Shown here one piece after another: positions 55,170-63,522 of a stretch of 64,000 nt of DNA. Each line of letters begins with the position of its first letter. The first letter of the stretch is position 1. The translations under genes and the position numbers were made by a program. The notes beneath the pieces are model-generated. The model was given only the letters and a program-made list of their open reading frames with translations, made no database searches and was not told the origin of the DNA. The DNA comes from Bacillus massiliigorillae (GTDB lineage Bacteria; Bacillota; Bacilli; Bacillales; DSM-1321), in NCBI RefSeq assembly GCF_000380245.2, contig NZ_HG428741.1, positions 2,301,665 through 2,365,664 of the forward strand. The letters run 5' to 3'.

Positions 55170-55475
55170 TTAATCAAAGCGTATTAGTTTTTCTTCAATT
55201 AGTACAGCTAATAGTTTACCTGCATATGCATATAAGAGATTACAGAATAGAATGAATGTACTTTTAGAATGATGATTAATCAACATACTATCTTGTGAAA
55301 AAGACTCTTGTTCTTTAGATTTCTCAGTGCTACTGTTAACTACTACATGTAATGTAATAGCTGGTTTTTCTTTTCCTTTAGAAACAGTATCTTTTGACAC
55401 AACGTTTGTGCTATCTGCTTTTACTTTTAGGTAAAGCGGCTGTTGATTTTCTTTTTTCATTTTTAAGTTCGTCAT
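55170..55475 (-). CDS. Hypothetical protein with C-terminal hydrophobic segment
   Basis: A 101-residue product; AGGAGGA upstream supports the ATG at 55475. The first 65 residues are polar and Lys/Ser-rich ('KENQQPLYLKVKADSTN', 'SSTEKSKEQESF'). The end has a hydrophobic stretch ('STFILFCNLLYAYAGKLLAVLI') that could insert in the membrane. No recognised family. Sporulation or exosporium association is conceivable but unsupported. Confidence 0.6.
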   Translation of the reverse strand: MTNLKMKKENQQPLYLKVKADSTNVVSKDTVSKGKEKPAITLHVVVNSSTEKSKEQESFSQDSMLINHHSKSTFILFCNLLYAYAGKLLAVLIEEKLIRFD

Positions 55476-55761
55476 TTTCTCTTCCTCCTTCTCCCAATAC
55501 ATCAATATAATATAATTCTTCCAATTAGATGGATTTTCCTGTTACGCATGTTTATTATTTCCTTTTTACAATAGATAATGAGTTTCTTTGTTTTTTAGAT
55601 ACTCATTATTTAGGTTATTTACAAATGAACTATAAAAGAAGGAAATCGCTGCATGACCGAAGGATCCAGGAAAATGTATTCTGTTTTTCTTTAAATATCA
55701 TGAGAATTCTGCTTTCTTTATTCATCACCTTAATTATGTAAAAGTTGAAATAGCCTCTATC

Positions 55762-55987
55762 ATGATACTTAAACATGAGTTCAGTTCTCATAAAAATATA
55801 GCAATTGAAGACAACAGTTATTCTGATAACGAAGAAAATGAAACCAACGATACCTATACTTATTATAATTGTGATGAAATTCGAGAAGCAGGCAGCAGGC
55901 GCAGCACCTATCTATAGAGGTGATTCAGGATATAATCCCCATTTAGATCGTAATGGTGATGACATAGGTTGCGAGCCTTTGGGATGA
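55762..55987 (+). pseudogene. Excalibur-domain fragment broken by a 7-bp tandem duplication
   Basis: One frame encodes 'NETNDTYTYYNCDEIREAG' and the next frame continues 'AAPIYRGDSGYNPHLDRNGDDIGCE', split as 'AAPIYRGDSGYN' and 'HLDRNGDDIGCE'. Together they form the excalibur calcium-binding domain (DxDxDGxxCE). The switch occurs at AGCAGGC repeated twice (55887-55900). Removing one copy restores the domain. The 5' part lacks a signal peptide, so this is a remnant of a secreted nuclease- or envelope-type protein. Confidence 0.75.
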
Positions 55988-56065
55988 TAAAATACTAATA
56001 AAATTTACTAAAATCCACTTTAATTAATCTAAACGTCCCTAAGTCTCTCTATTCTTTTTACATAA

Positions 56066-56500
56066 AATTAAGATTTTATTATTAGTTATTCAAAAAAGAA
56101 GGATGTTCACTCCTTCTAATTAACAAATTCCCTTCACTTCGTGTGGATGCTTAAATGATTTTGTAAACTCTGTTAAGCATTCTTGGCATAAATCATAAGT
56201 TCATCTTTCAAAATCATATTTACTACGGTATCCAAACTCGCATTAAATTGTTTGAAAACCCTCTGCTTTGATTTGTCTTTCACACTCATCTCCATTAAGA
56301 ACCGTAGTTTCAACACATTAATTACACGTAATAGATTCCAATACCCCTACTTCTCGCTCACCAATTACCAATTTATGTATTTTAATTATTTCTCTCCATA
56401 ATATGCACTAATACTATTAATCATAAAATCAAATCACATAATGTTCTATTTTTCCATTAATCAGAATAGTCGTTTCAACTATGTATGAAATCTAGTTTTT
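56066..56500 (-). repeat. Decayed duplicate of the Zn-ribbon gene region at 63.1-63.5 kb
   Basis: From 'aagattttattattagttat' through 'cacttcgtgtggat' to 'attaatcagaatag' this stretch parallels 63088-63510 as a direct repeat. The reading frame equivalent to the 88-residue Zn-ribbon protein is broken: a Cys codon is lost ('acacattaattac') and stops occur. It is a pseudogene copy. Confidence 0.75.
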
Positions 56501-57050
56501 ATCAAAGAAAACGTACATTTTAGAGTTATTATATTGCCAAGTACGTCATTTGCATGATTCAAAATAGTACTAACTGAATCATTAATAATACAAATAAAGA
56601 ACGGCTTGTGCAGCTCTTATAAACGCAAAAATAATATTTTCGACTACACATATCATTCAAACTCTATAATTTTCATACTCTTTAACTTTCTTAGAGAATA
56701 TTCTTTCTTTTTTCCAATTTCATTATAAAATTTCTTCTTCATATGTTATCAAATGGTTATGTCACCTGTTTCAGTTTGGGGATATTTGTAGGAATTATTG
56801 CAACGACAACGTGTATGAAAATTAACATTTTATATGTAAAGAAATAAGACCACCCAATAGTGGTCTCTCTAATATTTTTTATTAAAATCATAGAATTAAT
56901 TTTAGTTATCTGATATTTAAATATATTTTTCTATTAATTTATTGTTTAAAGCCCTATTCTGCGAATCTAAATATGGAAATTATACTGAAAAAGACAATTA
57001 AAAGAAAGAATGAAACAGTTGGTAGATTGATAAACAAAAAGTTTTTTACC
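56501..57050. other. 550-bp AT-rich region without genes
   Basis: No open frame with a ribosome site was seen. 'aagaccacccaatagtggtctctc' at 56848-56871 is a hairpin that could end the small genes to its right on the minus strand. Confidence 0.5.
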
Positions 57051-57328
57051 TTATACATAAGCAAGCTCCTCCATTTCTTTATAAGCCTGTTTATAATGCT
57101 CGTTCAGTTCTTCTCTAAGTTCATCTCCAGTTCAGGATGTGATCCTAACTCCTCAAGATGGAGCTTGATAAGCTCGTCTGCTTCGAATGCATCAAAGATA
57201 ATATCTCTTAATTCAATAAATCTTCCGTTCTGTATATCCCCTAGTATTTGTTCTTTCGTAAGGCTTGCGAACCTACCGGCTAGAATTGAATTTATGTAAG
57301 CACTTAGAATGTCACTAAACACTTTCAT
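57051..57328 (-). pseudogene. Small acidic protein gene with C-terminal frameshift
   Basis: The ORF from ATG 57328 runs 74 residues ('KVFSDILSAYINSILAG', 'LTKEQILGDIQNGRFIEL', 'LHLEELGSHPELE') and stops at 57104. The neighbouring frame continues 'ELREELNEHYKQAYKEMEE' to a stop at 57051. One extra G at about 57125 would join them into a ~92-residue acidic helical protein. The start overlaps the upstream gene by 14 nt. Family not recognised. Confidence 0.55.
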
Positions 57329-57473
57329 TTTCTAGTCGATTTTCAATAGAGTGAGTAACGTGTTCCATATTTAAACGAACTACTTCTTTTGCAAATGCAT
57401 CAAATTTAGCTACTCTTTCTGCATCCTCTTCTATTAATTTGAAGTTTAATCTAATTATATTATCGTTAGTCAT
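57315..57473 (-). CDS. Small helical protein, unknown
   Basis: A 52-residue protein with AGGAGGT 8 nt before ATG 57473 ('TNDNIIRLNFKLIEEDAER'). It overlaps the following gene by 14 nt and is preceded by a third small gene, giving a three-gene run. Acidic and helical; no family recognised. Confidence 0.6.
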   Translation of the reverse strand: MTNDNIIRLNFKLIEEDAERVAKFDAFAKEVVRLNMEHVTHSIENRLENESV

Positions 57474-57511
57474 TATTAATGACCTCCTATTAAAGGTAAG
57501 TATCAAAAACT

Positions 57512-57688
57512 TCAAAGGATATCTAACATTGGAACCGTAGCTTGGATACGTGCTTCAATCTCTTCATCTGTAGTTTTATACGCTTGGATTTCTTCATCAA
57601 TTTGGATTTGATATTTTATAAAAACTTCATCTTCACTATTGCTTTCAAGAAACTCACAATATGCATCTGCCATTTCAACAGTTTGCAT
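57512..57688 (-). CDS. Small acidic protein, unknown
   Basis: A 58-residue acidic protein ('QTVEMADAYCEFLESNSED', 'EEIQAYKTTDEEIEARIQA'). ATG 57688 is chosen over a TTG at 57718; the ribosome site is weak (AAAGAA). It is the first of three small genes on the minus strand that could form a phage-like or immunity-type operon, but none has a recognisable domain. Confidence 0.5.
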   Translation of the reverse strand: MQTVEMADAYCEFLESNSEDEVFIKYQIQIDEEIQAYKTTDEEIEARIQATVPMLDIL

Positions 57689-58267
57689 GATAAAGCATTC
57701 TTTAAGTATATGTTCCAAAAAATGTTGATTAGATTGCCTACTCTTTACTACTTATACTGATTATGTCATCACACATCAATGCTCCATTCATTTTAATATC
57801 CTTCTAAAAGATAAAATGAGAATGGGCATATCCCAAAAAATTAATGTATATTTATACAAAGTGTATGAACGCCCTTGAAATCATAAAAAAGTAAAAGACC
57901 CTGCAAAATTGCAAAGTCCTTCATATGAGCTATGATAATTTACGCCTATGTTTTCTTCTCTTTTCTTTTCTTTTCTTTTAGATACAGTAGAACTTAGTTC
58001 AATTCCTAGCTCTTATTTTTCAACCACTTATTAGTAAAATTTCTAGACTGACAATAGTAGTCATCATCCGCTATCGCATCTTCCAATAACACAAAAAAGA
58101 CCACCCTTCTCAATGAATTTTTCATCGAGAAAGATGGTCTGTGAAATACTAAACCAAAAGCGTTTTATGAAGCTAAAATATAAGAAACGAAAGTTAAGCC
58201 AGAGCAACTCTGACCTCTTTCAGTTATAATGTCGACACCGTTCAAACCCTTGATATAAAGCGATTTA
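57689..58267. other. Gene-free stretch with terminator hairpins
   Basis: AGACCAcCcTTCTC...GAGAAaGaTGGTCT at 58098-58140 with a minus-strand T-run would terminate the YneF-like gene. A smaller hairpin lies at 57896-57922. No gene was found. Confidence 0.55.
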
Positions 58268-58491
58268 TTATTTCGTTTGCTTGTTCATAGCTTGCATCAT
58301 TTGATTGATTTTCTTTTGTGATGGTTTCATTCCCATTTGCGCCACCATCATGCGTAACATTTGCTCGTTAATTGGTGGGTTCTTTTTCAAATAGTTCATC
58401 ATGTAACGACGTACAATGAAAAACCCGATTGCAATACCTGCTAGTAAGGCAACTAAAAATTATCTGCAAGTTTATTAAAATCTTTTTTCAA
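58268..58491 (-). pseudogene. YneF (UPF0154) family protein, frame interrupted in an A-run
   Basis: The C-terminal ~60 residues are clearly YneF: '[20 protein letters not shown]', '[16 protein letters not shown]'. AAGGAGG with a TTG start (58491) opens '[11 protein letters not shown]', which then hits a stop. One more base in the A-run at 58455-58459 would give '...[17 protein letters not shown]', a complete single-helix protein of ~74 residues. It probably is a second, divergent yneF copy. Confidence 0.75.
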
Positions 58492-58740
58492 ATACATTCC
58501 TCCTTCGTGTTTTCACAATTTGAATTTTACTTCATAAACCACCAATAACCTTACTTTACCATATTTTTATTATATTATTCGTTACTGTCAGAGATACAAA
58601 AAACTAAATACTTTAAAATGGCTAAATGCTAATCAATTTAATATTAATTAATAACCTAGAAGAACATACATTTCGTTTTATAAGCTATTGCTGTAGCTGG
58701 CGTTGTATGAAAAGGCTTTGAAGGTTAGCCTATTTCTCAT

Positions 58741-58960
58741 CTATTTTTTTGATATATGCTCTTGTACAACTTTGGTTAAATGGTTACTTAAATTACTATT
58801 ATCTTCTTTCGCTAACTGTTGTAGATTTTCAGTGATTTTACTTTTGCAGCATTTACAGTATTGGGTGGCTTAATACATTGAAAGCACACCACTCGTCATG
58901 ATAAGACTTGCACCAAGAGTAATTGTATCAGTTTGATCTATAACCCTGCGTAAAGAAGCT
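58741..58960 (-). pseudogene. Relic of a small gene
   Basis: Minus-strand fragments 'RVIDQTDTITLGASLIMTSG' and, in another frame, 'ITENLQQLAKEDNSNLSNHL' then 'TKVVQEHISKK' and a stop at 58741. These look like pieces of one protein separated by stops and a frame change. Family unknown. Confidence 0.35.
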
Positions 58961-59460
58961 AAAATAGGATTTATTTATTATCATCCTAAATACAATCGCT
59001 CTAAATCGATTCTAACGGCTTTGCAAACCTGTTTGAGCTACTATATTCTTATTATCTAGCATCCCCATCATTACTTAAAGAAATTAATAAGTATATATAA
59101 ATAACAAAATCCCTATGAATATCATTTTCAATAATCTGTGGATGTGGATGTGGAAGTGTAAGTGCACGTGCTCAAATGGCATGTTTCTTCATAACACAGG
59201 TTGTAAAATAGGCCCCCTAGCCGCTTCATTTATGAATTAAAACCTTCACTAAAGCAATATACTAAAGGCGTATTAATTAAATTAACTTCAGTTGAAATAT
59301 TGTTGTGAATTTCCAAGGCCATAAGAAAGTCCATAAGATTTCCTATCTCAATGTGTAAACATTACTTCAATAAATCACCTGATGAATGATGCTTCACAAA
59401 CGGCTTATTAAATATATATCTTCCTGTAATTCATAATCCGATTAATTGAATAGCTCTCAA

Positions 59461-59598
59461 TTAAAATAAACAAATTGCATATTTGTGCTTCCAGTAAATC
59501 ATATCAGCTACCCCTAAACGAAATCCCTCTGGATCAAACTAGACAAAAAGCTCTACATCCTCATTTCCTTCAATCACTTCAGCTGCACTTACTAGCAT
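59461..59598 (-). pseudogene. Relic with an in-frame stop
   Basis: A 45-codon frame from ATG 59598: 'LVSAAEVIEGNEDVELFV', TAG at 59539-59541, then 'FDPEGFRLGVADMIYWKHKY'. The natural residue pattern on both sides of the stop suggests a decayed gene. Not recognised. Confidence 0.35.
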
Positions 59599-59985
59599 TA
59601 CTCACGCAACATCATAAAACAAAATAGCCGATTTCCTCCTTTCAACTAAATCTAATCCTATACAAACAGAAATACTCCTTAGCTGATTTCTACAATACAA
59701 CTACTAGAATGATATTTATGATTACAAAAAATGAAAATACAAAAAGGACAGATATAAACTGCCTAACGCTCATAACTGTCCCCCTATTCTTTTTAAGAAT
59801 TGCTTATAAAGTCTGTCAATGCTATCTCTAATATATCTAACTAAAAGTATGAAAATTTTCAAATTGAAATATAATAATTTAATTTAAAAAAGAGGAAATA
59901 TTGTATTTTAAAGTAAATTAATGGTGAAATTTTATCATGAACCTGGTAAACTCTAATGGATATTGTTTACAAAGGGGTGTATTGT

Positions 59986-60978
59986 TTGAAAAAGTTATTA
60001 TTAAGTATAATAGCATTAGGTTTGATGCTTGCTTTCGCTTCTCCAAGTTTTGCGAGTGCTCAATGGATACAAGGGAGCTCTCAAGGTAATTTAGCAAACT
60101 ACGGATACATAACAGAGGATAAAGACTGGTATTATTTCTATGATGGTGGAATTTCGAAAATTAAGAAAGATGGTACTGGCAGAGTAAAAATTATTGATGC
60201 ATCTAAATCTGGAGTCATAGCGCCTGTAGAACTTACATTAGTAGGAAATTATATTTATTATTCAGATTTAATGTTCGGTTCACCTGGTTCAAAATCAGGA
60301 ATTTTCCGTTTGAATTTGGTGAACAAATCGATTGACCAAATTGCAAACATGGATGCTCGATATTATAAAATAGTAAATAATAAAATATACTATTTAGCAT
60401 ATAGTGATATGAATTGGTCTAATAAAAGTATCTATGTTTCTGATCTAAATGGAAAGAATAAGAAGAAATTAACAGGTACAGTTTCAAGCTTTACTACTGA
60501 AGGAAGCTATTTATATTATCAAACTTATAATGGGTTATATCGAGCAACATTAGATAATAAAAGTAAGGTAAAACTTACTTCAAGCCAAGCAGAAAAACCT
60601 ATAATCTCAGATAAAACAATCTATTATATTAATAAAAGTGATAAGAATAAACTTTATAAAATGAACTTGAATGGGACAAATAATTCACGATTAACACAAA
60701 GTTCTGTAGCAACTTATAATTTTTATAATGGAAAAATTATATATTCAAATACAGTGAATTATCCGAATACATCACCGTTATATGTTATGAATACAAATGG
60801 GAAGAATATATCTGCATTAACAACAAAAACTTTTGATAATCTATTTGTTTTGGGAGATAAAATTATATATGCTAATCAGAACATTGCTCTAAATGGATGG
60901 GCTGACTACAGACTAGGTAGTGTTAAAAATGGAAAATTAAGTAGTCCAAGTGTTCTTTTTAGAGTATACTATCCATAA
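59986..60978 (+). CDS. Secreted DUF5050 beta-propeller-like protein
   Basis: A 330-residue secreted protein. The TTG at 59986, 7 nt after AAAGGGGTG, gives a normal signal peptide ('LKKLLLSIIALGLMLAFASP', cleavage near 'SFASA'); the ATG at 59956 would add 10 residues before it. Repeated blades contain 'YYFYDGGISKIKKDGTG', 'YYQTYNGLYRATLDN' and 'YYINKSDKNKLYKMNLNGTN', the DUF5050 pattern related to TolB/YncE-like propellers. Such domains are often found beside cell-wall-binding modules, but none is attached here. Function unknown. Confidence 0.85.
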   Translation: MKKLLLSIIALGLMLAFASPSFASAQWIQGSSQGNLANYGYITEDKDWYYFYDGGISKIKKDGTGRVKIIDASKSGVIAPVELTLVGNYIYYSDLMFGSPGSKSGIFRLNLVNKSIDQIANMDARYYKIVNNKIYYLAYSDMNWSNKSIYVSDLNGKNKKKLTGTVSSFTTEGSYLYYQTYNGLYRATLDNKSKVKLTSSQAEKPIISDKTIYYINKSDKNKLYKMNLNGTNNSRLTQSSVATYNFYNGKIIYSNTVNYPNTSPLYVMNTNGKNISALTTKTFDNLFVLGDKIIYANQNIALNGWADYRLGSVKNGKLSSPSVLFRVYYP

Positions 60979-61240
60979 AATCATTAGCAGCCATTGATTT
61001 GGTTGCTTTTTTATTTTCTATTTCGCTTTTTCCTAGTCCTAAACATATAATCATCTCTAACAAGTTTATGAGTTTATCAATAGGCTTGGATTTAATAACA
61101 TTCATGACAAATTGGTACTCATCAACAGGTCCAATTCTGTTTAACTTGTTAAATACTTTCTTACCACTACCGAGATTTGCATATTCAAAAATAATAAGTT
61201 TCTCGATTGTGTCAGGATAATAGGATTCTACTAATTTCAT
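60959..61240 (-). CDS. Hypothetical helical protein, possibly truncated
   Basis: A 93-residue frame overlapping the DUF5050 gene end by 20 bp. 'LIIFEYANLGSGKKVFNKLN' and 'IDKLINLLEMIICLGLGKSE' look like real helices. No ribosome site precedes ATG 61240. An adjacent frame upstream reads 'FLTVDKAKEEIKHQ', which may be its lost N-terminus. Family not recognised. Confidence 0.45.
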   Translation of the reverse strand: MKLVESYYPDTIEKLIIFEYANLGSGKKVFNKLNRIGPVDEYQFVMNVIKSKPIDKLINLLEMIICLGLGKSEIENKKATKSMAANDFMDSIL

Positions 61241-61512
61241 GAAGTTTTATTGATGTTTAATTTCTTCCTTTGCTTTATCAACTGTTAAGAATATAGATAG
61301 GCACATTAATCACTCCTTTTAAGGTATATTGTACCATCTAAAGGGATGTAGTATAAATAGAATTACAGTAAAAAGACCTCTATAAAAGAGGTCTAAGAAC
61401 TTTGTAGAAGTGATCCATTTTCATTAAACACAACAAGAAAATTGAATATTAAATAAATACAAAATATTACAAACAAATATACATAAATATGAATTTTAAT
61501 ATATTTGACCAA

Positions 61513-61683
61513 TTATTTTCTTTTATCAGCTTCTCCTTTTTTCTGTTTATTCTGTTTATCCATGTAAGCAATAGCTACAAATGCAATGATTGCTAAAGTT
61601 ATAGCAACTAAGTATTCTCCTTGAAATAACATAAATATAAATACTATTCCTACAAATACAATAGCAGATATTTGCATCATCAT
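61513..61683 (-). CDS. Small two-helix membrane protein
   Basis: A 56-residue protein from one of three consecutive ATG codons, after GAGAGGAG. Two short hydrophobic helices ('AIVFVGIVFIFMLF' and 'LVAITLAIIAFVAIAY') are followed by a Lys-rich tail ('DKQNKQKKGEADKRK'). Such peptides are common in Bacillus. No family or partner is recognised. Confidence 0.6.
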   Translation of the reverse strand: MMMQISAIVFVGIVFIFMLFQGEYLVAITLAIIAFVAIAYMDKQNKQKKGEADKRK

Positions 61684-61832
61684 TTCTGGTCTTCTCCTCT
61701 CATAGATGCTTAAAAATATCTTCTTTATTCTTTACCCTAAAATTATAAAGAGTAAATATATTATTGAAAAATAGGAGATAAAATGTGCATTTACATCATA
61801 GTCAATTCAAGTACCTATTTCTCACTGTAGGA

Positions 61833-61844
61833 GGGGGGGGGGGG
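61833..61844 (+). repeat. Poly-G12 tract
   Basis: Twelve consecutive G in an AT-rich 375-bp gene-free stretch (61684-62058). No ORF crosses it, so no switched gene can be named. Confidence 0.8.
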
Positions 61845-62058
61845 TGCTTCTCCTGATTTTTAACAGCATTCTGAAGTCTTTTCCATATAAGTGAAGTTTA
61901 TAAGCTCTTGAAACATAAATATAGAGGTTTACAAAAGTATTTATTTACCATCTTTATTAGCTGCAGAGCCTAAACTCTGATATCATCGTCATTCAAATTC
62001 ATATAATTCTTTTTCTGTTCTAAACTTATGCATAACTTTTCCTATTCCATTTACTTTT

Positions 62059-63013
62059 ATGAAAAATTTATCAATCAAATTAAAGCTATACCTATCATTT
62101 GGAGTAATTCTAATATTTTTAGCAGTTAGTGGCGGCTCTTCAATAATCACCCTTAATAAAGTTAATCAAAATGCAACTGACGTGACATTAAATTATGTAC
62201 CAAGGCTTGATATGGCACACCCCCTTAATACTTTGTCATCCGATATTAGAATTCAAGAGTACAAACATATAGCATCCACAACACCAGATGCAAAGCAACA
62301 AATAGAAAAAGAAATAAAAAAATGATTAATGAATTTGAAGAAATTGAACAAGAGAACGTTAAACTTCTGTCTGAAAATAGAAAAAAAGTTTGGGATGAAA
62401 TTCTAGATGGTTGGAATCAGTATCTAACGATTAATCAATCAATATTGGAATTAAGCAATCAAAATAAAAACGAAGAAGCTTTGAATCTACTAATGGGTGA
62501 GTCAAAAACACTTTATGACAAACTCCCAGAACAATTGTCAGAAAGTGTTAATTATTCAAAAGAAGTAACTAATAAAGCTAAGGACGATGTTAACCGTATT
62601 TTTGCACAATCCATTAAAATTTTTCCACTTATGGTTACTTTACTACTTAAATCACCTGCTGCGATTTTTCGAGTTACATTTATTAGTTTTCGAGTGGAAT
62701 TATTAATATATCTAGATAATAAAATGGTGATAACAATGGTCATTAATAAAATAAAATTACTACAGATGCTTGTGCAAACAACGAAATGATAGACCACCTA
62801 AAACAATTAATTTTTAATATTCAAGATACTTCTGAACAAGTAGCAGCAGCATCACAAGAATTAACAGCAAGTGCAGAACAATCCGCACAAGCTACTGGTG
62901 ATATAGCTAATTCAATTAATGAGATTGCAGATTTATCGGTTAAACAAGTCGAAGAAGTAAACAATACAACAGCAGTAGTTCAACAAATTTCAGCTAGTTT
63001 AAAACAAGTCTAG
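62059..63013 (+). pseudogene. Methyl-accepting chemotaxis protein, broken, with internal inversion
   Basis: The plus strand encodes a chemoreceptor start ('KNLSIKLKLYLSFGVILIFL'), a 4-helix-bundle sensor ('FEEIEQENVKLLSENRKKVW') and, after a gap, the signalling helix start ('QVAAASQELTASAEQSAQAT'). It is broken by a lost base in the A-run at 62316-62322. TM2 and HAMP ('TIVITILLSRYINNS', 'KLINVTRKIAAGDLSSKVTI') are encoded on the minus strand, so about 62628-62760 is inverted. The C-terminal signalling tip is missing. It cannot make a working receptor. Confidence 0.85.
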
Positions 63014-63087
63014 TATATTATCTAGACTTGTTTATTTTATTCAACATAATTGTGAATTTTAATAAGCCAAATTATCTTCCTTATATA

Positions 63088-63510
63088 ATGAAATTAAGAT
63101 TTTATTATTAGTTATTCAAAAAAGAAGGATGTTCAATCCTTCTAATTAACACATTTCCTTCACTTCGTGTGGATACTTAAAAGATTTTGTAAACTCTAAT
63201 AAACATTCTTGACATATATCAAAAGTCCACTTTTCGCAGTCGTATTTACTACCGTATCCAAACTCACATTCAATTGTTTGAAAACCCTCTGCTTTGATTT
63301 GTCTTTCAAACTCATCTCCATTAAGAACCGTAGTCTTACCACATTTATTACACGTAATAGATTCTAATAGTTCTACTTCCTGTTTGACTATTACTGATTT
63401 ATGTATTTTCATGTTATCCCTCCATGATATGTACTAATACATTACTCATAAAATTAAATCACATAATGCTATAACTTTCTATTAATCAGAATAGCCTTTT
63501 CTATATTTTC
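63088..63510 (-). repeat. Intact member of the 430-bp direct repeat
   Basis: Counterpart of 56066-56500, including the flanking 'aaaagaaggatgttca' hairpin region and the gene below. Confidence 0.7.
63146..63412 (-). CDS. Small zinc-ribbon-type protein
   Basis: An 88-residue protein with 'ITCNKCGKTTVL' and 'FDICQECLLEFTKSF', two CxxC pairs that should bind one zinc, and a central 'EFGYGSKYDCEKW'. GGAGGGA precedes the ATG. It is encoded 110 bp after kptA on the same strand. The family is common in Bacillus phage-like and accessory regions, but no function is known to me. Confidence 0.75.
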   Translation of the reverse strand: MKIHKSVIVKQEVELLESITCNKCGKTTVLNGDEFERQIKAEGFQTIECEFGYGSKYDCEKWTFDICQECLLEFTKSFKYPHEVKEMC

Positions 63511-63522
63511 TGAGTTTAGTTT

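Larger units (their letters stand above)
58492..59985. other. 1.5-kb decayed region
   Basis: Apart from the two gene relics listed separately, only a hairpin GGACAG..CTGTCC at 59748-59783 was seen. The stretch has stops in all frames and no ribosome sites before long frames. Confidence 0.5.

Noticed and set aside
55529..55741. Plus-strand ORF of 70 residues
   Set aside because: No ribosome site and no recognisable pattern; unsupported.
56973..57299. Plus-strand ORF of 108 residues
   Set aside because: It is antisense to the small acidic protein gene, which has natural composition and a coupled start.
62552..62797. Separate minus-strand gene with HAMP
   Set aside because: Its ends are antisense to the receptor coding sequence; it is an inverted piece of the same chemoreceptor.
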